Source of the DNA: an uncultured Clostridia bacterium
GTDB lineage: Bacteria > Bacillota > Clostridia > TANB77 > CAG-508
DNA length: 10,740 bases
Direction of reading: 5' to 3'
NCBI GenBank assembly: GCA_947629805.1
Contig: CANRFE010000037.1
Span: 1 to 10,740, forward strand
Under the pieces are notes generated by a model. The model ran no database searches. It was not told the origin of the DNA and worked only from the letters and a program-made list of their open reading frames with translations. Below, piece by piece: positions 7,076-10,740 of the stretch (the stretch's first letter is position 1; each line of letters begins with the position of its first letter). The position numbers and the translations under genes were made by a program.

Positions 7076-7842
7076 TAGATTTTCACTCTCATCTACTTCC
7101 TGCTGTAGATGATGGAATACAAACCATGGAAGAAGCAATACAAATGTTAAAAAAGGCACAACAAGCAGGGTTTAATAAAATTTTGTTAACACCGCATTAT
7201 ATGCGAGATTATTATGAAATTCCGAAAGAGGAAATAAAGAAAAAAATACAACAATTACAGCAAAAGTGCCAAGAAGAGCAAATTTCTGTGGAGTTGTTTC
7301 AAGCAAATGAAATTTATCTTACAAGCCATATGATAGAATTATGGCAAGAAAATAAAATAGCTACAATGAATCAAAGTCGTTATATTTTATTTGAATTACC
7401 AATGAACGAAGAACCACCAGATTTATTAGAAATCGTATATCAATTAAAAAATAATAACTTGATTCCTATTATAGCACATCCAGAAAGATATTTGTATTTT
7501 CAAGAAAATCCTAATAAATTAATACAATGGATAGAGCAGGGGGTACTCTTTCAGGCAAATTATGGAAGTCTTATAGGGCAATATGGAAAACATGCACAAA
7601 AAACAATAAAGTTATTTCTTACTCATAATTTTATTCATTTTTTAGGAACAGATGTCCATAGAAATGGATATCTTTATGAACAAATAGAAAAAGTGAAAAA
7701 ATATTTAAGAAAAATTATGCCGGAAGAAAAAATAGAAAAACTTACTACATACAATGCAGAGAAAGTACTTCATAAGGAAACAATCGAAATAGAATTGCCA
7801 ACCAAAATAGAAAAAAATTTTTTACAAAAATTTTTCTTTTAA
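7072..7842 (+). CDS. cpsB: CpsB/YwqE-like PHP-domain protein-tyrosine phosphatase
   Basis: A 256-aa cytoplasmic metal-dependent phosphatase. PHP motifs are intact: DFHSHLLP (H5, H7), DDG (13-15), TPHY (H42), E80, AHPERY (H136) and GTDVHR (D194, H196), the metal ligands of the trinuclear site. Length matches CpsB/YwqE (~250 aa). The role is removal of phosphate from the tyrosine cluster of the CpsD kinase encoded just upstream; the two genes overlap by 4 bases, with GGAG at 7061-7064, so production should be coupled. The last residues (KNFLQKFFF) come from A/T runs and are probably not functional. The order C-D-B differs from the B-C-D order usual in streptococci. Confidence 0.94.
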   Translation: MIDFHSHLLPAVDDGIQTMEEAIQMLKKAQQAGFNKILLTPHYMRDYYEIPKEEIKKKIQQLQQKCQEEQISVELFQANEIYLTSHMIELWQENKIATMNQSRYILFELPMNEEPPDLLEIVYQLKNNNLIPIIAHPERYLYFQENPNKLIQWIEQGVLFQANYGSLIGQYGKHAQKTIKLFLTHNFIHFLGTDVHRNGYLYEQIEKVKKYLRKIMPEEKIEKLTTYNAEKVLHKETIEIELPTKIEKNFLQKFFF

Positions 7843-7847
7843 ATGTA

Positions 7848-7876
7848 TTGCCAAATAAAAAAAGTAGAGATATAAT
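7848..7876 (+). promoter_or_regulatory. Sigma-A-type promoter before the small membrane protein
   Basis: TTGCCA at 7848-7853, 17 bases, TATAAT at 7871-7876. It starts 6 bases past the cpsB-like stop. The -35 region shares AAATGTATTGC with the promoter at 5388. The leader from about 7883 to the ATG at 7922 is ~40 bases and contains AGGAGG (7908-7913). Confidence 0.85.
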
Positions 7877-7921
7877 AAACCTATCTTAAAGCAAACGAAA
7901 AAATAAAAGGAGGAACGAAAG

Positions 7922-8260
7922 ATGCCACTTATTAATTTATCAAGTCCATTTACCATTTTAGTAGCATTAGTTTTATATGTATTAGTTATACTTTTAGCAA
8001 GAGAAATAAAAAGAAGTAATGTTACTTGTATTATGTTATTAGTATTTTTAACATTAATTATTGGTCATTGTATTGAATATGTCGTAATAACAGATCCAAC
8101 AGGGCAAATTACATCTACCCTTACAAAATGTATTACAATGGATTTTATTTTTATCTTTTTATCTTTTTTGGCATATTTATGGATGGACGACGTAGAAGCA
8201 AAAGAAAGAAAACTAAAAACGATAGATAATAGTTTAGATTGGTTTTGGAAAAAAACATAA
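7922..8260 (+). CDS. Small three-helix membrane protein of unknown function
   Basis: I do not recognise this 112-aa protein. It has three hydrophobic segments at about 10-27, 34-55 and 73-88, joined by a basic loop (REIKRS, 27-32) and a polar loop (ITDPTGQITST, 56-66), then a charged cytoplasmic-looking tail with MDDVEAKERK and an aromatic end (LDWFWKK). By the positive-inside rule the loop at 27-32 and the tail are probably cytoplasmic, which places the N-terminus outside. AGGAGG at 7908-7913, 8 bases before the ATG, and a dedicated promoter argue for a real, well-expressed gene. Position between the kinase/phosphatase module and the LCP ligase suggests a part in assembly or regulation of the same polymer, but that is inference from location only. 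No enzymatic motif is visible. Confidence 0.78.
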   Translation: MPLINLSSPFTILVALVLYVLVILLAREIKRSNVTCIMLLVFLTLIIGHCIEYVVITDPTGQITSTLTKCITMDFIFIFLSFLAYLWMDDVEAKERKLKTIDNSLDWFWKKT

Positions 8261-8276
8261 AAATATAAAAATAGAA

Positions 8277-8305
8277 TAGACAAATGGTAAAAAAAGTGTT
8301 AAAAT
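8277..8305 (+). promoter_or_regulatory. Probable promoter of the LCP gene
   Basis: TAGACA at 8277-8282 (5 of 6 to consensus), 17 bases, TAAAAT at 8300-8305 (5 of 6). The -10 box lies inside the left arm of the inverted repeat at 8301-8333, so transcription from it would begin within the hairpin sequence, near 8312. Confidence 0.65.
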
Positions 8306-8335
8306 GTTTCAAAATGGTATTTTGGAACATTTTTT
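8301..8335 (+). terminator. Long A/T-rich hairpin with T-run: weak terminator or operator
   Basis: Arms of 15 bases, 8301-8315 and 8319-8333, pair throughout with one G-U wobble (T8309 with G8325) around a GGT loop, and a T run at 8330-8335 follows. It could terminate read-through from the small membrane protein gene, because only RNA begun upstream contains the whole stem. The stem has just two G-C pairs, so it may be leaky. As DNA it is also a palindrome over the -10 region, which would suit a repressor site. Confidence 0.6.
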
Positions 8336-8339
8336 ATGT

Positions 8340-8345
8340 AGGAGG
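8340..8345 (+). promoter_or_regulatory. Ribosome binding site that fixes the LCP start at 8352
   Basis: AGGAGG with 6 bases to the ATG at 8352. The in-frame ATG at 8304 overlaps the -10 box and lies in the hairpin, with no ribosome binding site. Confidence 0.85.
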
Positions 8346-8351
8346 AACTTC

Positions 8352-9344
8352 ATGACAAAAGAAAAAAGCAAAAAGAAGAAAAAAGCAAGAAAAATATTTG
8401 GTATTATTCTATTGCTACTTTTTGCTATTTTAGCAGGAATGGTAGTAGGAGGGTATAGCTATATAGCAGATAAATTAGGAAAAATAGGTTATGACAATTT
8501 AGCAGAAGAAGAAATTGCAAGTAATGCAGGAATTAAAGAACAATTAGCACAATATCGTAATATTGCATTACTTGGTTTAGATGCAAGAACAGATACCTTT
8601 ACTGGTACAACAAGAAGTGATTGTATTATTATTGCTAGTATTTATAAAAAGAATAAAGAAGTAAAGTTAGTTTCTGTTTATAGAGATACCTACCTAGATA
8701 TTCCAGAAAAAGGCTTAGACAAAGTAACCCATGCGTATGCCTATGGAGGAGCAAAATTAACCTTAAGTACCTTAAATACAAATTTAGATTTAAACATTAC
8801 AGAATATATTACGGTTAATTTTGAAACTCTAAAAACAGTAGTAGATGCAATAGGTGGCGTAAAAATTACCCTAACAGAAAAAGAGGTAGCTAGCATTCCA
8901 AACATTTCTTCTGCAGGTACTTATAATTTGAATGGAGAACAAGCTTTAGCTTATGCAAGAATTAGAAAAATAGATACAGACTATCAAAGAACAGAACGAA
9001 TGCGAGATGTTTTAACTGCTATTTTTGAAAAAATAAAGAGCTTTAGCCTAGGCGAATTAAATGATTTGTTAGATACCGTTCTACCACATTTACGTACCAA
9101 TATACAAAGTTCTGAAATTTTAACACTATTACCACAAATTGCTTCTTATCAAATAAACGATAGTTTGGGTTGGCCTTATGAAGTAAAAGCTTATACTACT
9201 CCTACATGGTATGGAGTACCTGTTACCTTAGAAGAAAATGTAATACAATTACATGAAAAAGTATTTAATCAAAAAAATTATATACCGTCACAAACTGTAA
9301 AAGAAATTAGTAATAAAATCATAAAAAAGACGGGATATCAATAA
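8352..9344 (+). CDS. LytR-CpsA-Psr (LCP) family cell-wall glycopolymer ligase
   Basis: A 330-aa type II membrane protein: a very basic cytoplasmic N-terminus (KEKSKKKKKARK), one TM helix at about 15-37, and an extracellular LCP domain. Conserved parts: LLGLDAR with D77 and R79, RSDCIII (R88, D90), VSVYRDTYLDIP (R111), KVTHAYAYGG, VNFETLKTVVDAIGGVKI, and YARIRKIDTDYQRTERMRD with R203, R205, R213, R216 and R218, which bind the polyprenyl pyrophosphate. LCP enzymes move undecaprenyl-linked glycopolymers onto peptidoglycan, so this protein probably anchors the locus's polysaccharide to the wall. The start at 8352 is chosen by its AGGAGG; the ATG at 8304 would add 16 residues encoded by the hairpin and put a cysteine-containing stretch before the basic end. 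It is followed 19 bases later by the Wzz-kinase fusion gene, probably on the same transcript. Confidence 0.94.
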   Translation: MTKEKSKKKKKARKIFGIILLLLFAILAGMVVGGYSYIADKLGKIGYDNLAEEEIASNAGIKEQLAQYRNIALLGLDARTDTFTGTTRSDCIIIASIYKKNKEVKLVSVYRDTYLDIPEKGLDKVTHAYAYGGAKLTLSTLNTNLDLNITEYITVNFETLKTVVDAIGGVKITLTEKEVASIPNISSAGTYNLNGEQALAYARIRKIDTDYQRTERMRDVLTAIFEKIKSFSLGELNDLLDTVLPHLRTNIQSSEILTLLPQIASYQINDSLGWPYEVKAYTTPTWYGVPVTLEENVIQLHEKVFNQKNYIPSQTVKEISNKIIKKTGYQ

Positions 9345-9363
9345 AGTAAGGAGATAAATAAAA

Positions 9364-10554
9364 ATGATGGAAGAATTAGATTTAAAACAAATGATAAAAT
9401 ACATCTATAAAAAGAAAAATATTTTTATTTCTATTTTACTAATTTCTATTTTATTAGGAATGATTTATACTTTTTTAATAAAAAAACCAATTTATGAAGT
9501 AACAGCACAGATTTTAATTGATAAGGCAGATGCCTCTATTGAAGAATTTGTAATTAGTAAAGATGTATTAAAAGAAAGAAAAATAGGAGTAACTTTTGAT
9601 AAAGCAACTAAATTAATTCACATTACAACGAAAAGGAACACGGCAGAGGAATCTTTTTCTCTTACTAACCAATATATAGAAGAATTACGTCAAAAATTGG
9701 AAGAAACTTATGCCATTAAAACATTTTCCATTATTGAAACGCCACAATTCCCCGAACAAGCCAATACGATAGAATGTATACAAGACATTGGTATTTTTGC
9801 TTTTATTGGTTTGGTTCTTTATGTGGTGTACATTATGGTAAGGCTTGGCATGAGAGGTGTTATGACCAGTTCCGAAATTGAAAATGGTACGAAAATGAAA
9901 GTTTTAGGAACCATTTCTTTAGAAAAGAAAAAAGAAAAGACAAAACTTTATGAAATAACGAATAAGAAAATTTCAGAAGAGTTAAAAAGAACAGAAGTAA
10001 ATATTACCTTAAATAAAGAAAATAGAGAGCCACAAACCATTTTAGTAACAGGGGCAAAATGTGGAGTAGGTACCACTTATATAGCAAAAAATTTGGCTAA
10101 TCAATATGCAAAAATATATGAAAAGGTATTGTTAATAGATACAGATATTTTAGAAAAAACGTTAACTACTTTGTATAAAAAGCAAGAAGAAAAAGGAATT
10201 AGTAATTTATTAAAAGAAAATAAAACAGAAGAAATAGAAAAACTTATAACCAAAACAGAAAAAGAACATATTTCTTTTTTACCAGTTGGAACAGAAAAAA
10301 CAGAAGAATTCTTTTTACAACCAAATAGAAATGCAATATTCCAAAAATTAAAAGAAACTTACGATATTATTTTGATTGATACTTTATCTATAAATCAAAA
10401 AACACTTCCTCTTGTATTAGCTAGCATGGCAGATGCTACGGTTATTGTAGCAGAAACAGAAAAAACAAAAATGGAAGATTTAATAAAAGCAAAAGTAGCT
10501 GTGGAAAATGTAGGCGGTAAAGTATCTGGAGTAATTTTAAATAAAGCCATATAA
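9364..10554 (+). CDS. Wzz-domain / BY-kinase-like fusion protein with a degenerate kinase half (putative pseudokinase co-polymerase)
   Basis: A 396-aa single chain; AAGGAG at 9348-9353. Residues 1-160 are a small Wzz unit: MMEELDLKQM like the protein encoded at 5457, TM1 about 19-39, a short extracytoplasmic part with a proline motif (TPQFP, 126-130), TM2 about 142-161. Residues 200-396 are a BY-kinase/ParA-type fold, most similar in layout to the kinase at 6173 (shared ENVGGK..GV..NK near the end). Key sites are eroded. The P-loop reads TGAKCGVGTT (229-238), with threonine where the GK(S/T) lysine belongs. The Ex2Rx2R motif is replaced by E205-x2-K208-x2-E211. The Asp after Walker B is lost (L348 in its place). 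There is no tyrosine cluster, and the protein stops at NKAI. Walker A' LLIDTD (256-261) and D339 remain. It may bind nucleotide weakly but probably lacks kinase activity. Role inferred: a second or regulatory co-polymerase acting with the LCP enzyme. Confidence 0.88.
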   Translation: MMEELDLKQMIKYIYKKKNIFISILLISILLGMIYTFLIKKPIYEVTAQILIDKADASIEEFVISKDVLKERKIGVTFDKATKLIHITTKRNTAEESFSLTNQYIEELRQKLEETYAIKTFSIIETPQFPEQANTIECIQDIGIFAFIGLVLYVVYIMVRLGMRGVMTSSEIENGTKMKVLGTISLEKKKEKTKLYEITNKKISEELKRTEVNITLNKENREPQTILVTGAKCGVGTTYIAKNLANQYAKIYEKVLLIDTDILEKTLTTLYKKQEEKGISNLLKENKTEEIEKLITKTEKEHISFLPVGTEKTEEFFLQPNRNAIFQKLKETYDIILIDTLSINQKTLPLVLASMADATVIVAETEKTKMEDLIKAKVAVENVGGKVSGVILNKAI

Positions 10555-10561
10555 AAGTAAC

Positions 10562-10614
10562 AAAAAGATATTTCCTTCATAGAATATACAAAAAGAAAGG
10601 AAGTGTCTTTTTTT
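10562..10614 (+). terminator. Hairpin and T-run at the end of the polysaccharide locus
   Basis: AAAAAGATATTTCCTT (10562-10577) pairs with 10597-10612 over 16 positions, two of them G-U, with a 19-base loop and a T run at 10608-10614. It starts 7 bases after the fusion gene's stop. The right arm includes AAGGAAG, the likely ribosome binding site of the next gene. Confidence 0.75.
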
Positions 10615-10740
10615 ATGGATTATGAAATTATGATGAATGGAAATGTGAAAATTGGAATGTATGCACCAGAGTTTGAAGCAGAAACGACAATGGGAAAAAT
10701 AAATTCTAGTCAGTATAAAGGCAAATGGCTTGTACTCTTT
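10615..10740 (+). CDS. N-terminus of a peroxiredoxin (AhpC/TSA family), cut by the window edge
   Basis: 42 codons from ATG 10615 to the window end. The sequence KIGMYAPEFEAETTMGKI followed by NSSQYKGKWLVLF matches the opening of peroxiredoxins (G-x-x-APdFea..., then the KGKWvvLFFyP strand that leads to the peroxidatic cysteine, here beyond the edge). AAGGAAG at 10597-10603 is 11 bases before this ATG. ATGs at 10630 and 10633 are in frame but lie about 26-29 bases from that site, so 10615 is preferred. A weak promoter candidate is GTAACA (10557-10562), 17 bases, TAGAAT (10580-10585). It is a peroxide-detoxifying enzyme unrelated to the polysaccharide genes and marks the locus boundary. Certainty about family is good, about subgroup low. 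Confidence 0.75.
   Translation, partial: MDYEIMMNGNVKIGMYAPEFEAETTMGKINSSQYKGKWLVLF

Noticed and set aside
7810..7836. A/T-only palindromic runs at the end of the phosphatase gene, considered as a terminator
   Set aside because: The arms are almost pure A and T with no G-C core, lie inside the coding frame, and would form a very weak stem.
10602..10740. Peroxiredoxin as a functional part of the polysaccharide locus
   Set aside because: It is separated by a hairpin/T-run and belongs to general oxidative-stress defence; no link beyond proximity.
1..10740. Insertion sequences, CRISPR arrays, tRNA/rRNA genes, attachment sites
   Set aside because: No transposase-like protein, no spaced direct repeats, no cloverleaf or rRNA-like sequence was seen on either strand.

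Overview
The window is the distal part of a surface-polysaccharide (capsule/exopolysaccharide) locus from a low-GC, Gram-positive-type bacterium, most likely a Clostridia-class member of the Bacillota. This rests on the strongly AT-rich sequence (roughly 70% A+T by eye), consensus sigma-A-like promoters, strong AGGAGG-type ribosome binding sites, and a CpsB/CpsC/CpsD/LytR-CpsA-Psr gene set typical of Firmicutes. TGA serves as a stop and tryptophan is TGG, so the code is standard (table 11), which argues against Mollicutes.

Left block (1-3208, plus strand, tightly packed or overlapping genes): the 3' part of a multi-spanning UPF0104/LPG-synthase-TM-type membrane protein, then a three-gene cassette. 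The cassette encodes an aminoglycoside-phosphotransferase/choline-kinase-fold kinase, a small HAD phosphatase of the capsule-biosynthesis type, and a sugar-nucleotidyltransferase-like NTP transferase. The kinase gene carries an apparent +1 frameshift near 1862, which puts its last ~72 codons in another frame. The block ends at a clear intrinsic terminator (3213-3245). The three enzymes look like a kinase-phosphatase-nucleotidyltransferase route that activates a small precursor; the substrate cannot be read from the sequence.

Middle block (3262-5379): a perfect-consensus promoter (TTGACA-17-TATAAT) drives two glycosyltransferases. The first is a GT2 enzyme of the rhamnosyltransferase-like class. 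The second is a GT4 enzyme with an N-terminal DUF1972 domain of the Cps2T-like rhamnosyltransferase type.

Right block (5388-10554): a second promoter starts the chain-length and phosphoregulation module: cpsC-like co-polymerase, cpsD-like BY-kinase and cpsB-like PHP phosphatase. A third promoter precedes a 112-aa three-helix membrane protein of unknown function. A fourth promoter overlaps a long hairpin and precedes a LytR-CpsA-Psr (LCP) ligase. The last gene of the block encodes a single-chain Wzz-plus-BY-kinase protein whose kinase half has lost the P-loop lysine, the tyrosine tail and other conserved residues, so it looks like a pseudokinase co-polymerase. A hairpin/T-run at 10562-10614 separates the locus from the start of a peroxiredoxin-like gene at the right edge.

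Taken together, precursor activation, sugar transfer, chain-length control with a kinase/phosphatase switch, and cell-wall attachment by the LCP enzyme form a coherent polysaccharide assembly line. The polymerase and initiating transferase are not in this window. Two likely start-codon corrections matter: the co-polymerase starts at 5457, not at the TTG at 5388, which is the -35 box; the LCP protein starts at 8352, not at the ATG at 8304, which lies in the promoter/hairpin. No single gene is clearly a new biological system. The most unusual items are the degenerate Wzz-kinase fusion beside an intact split CpsC/CpsD pair, the frameshifted kinase of unknown substrate, and the hairpin that overlaps the LCP promoter.
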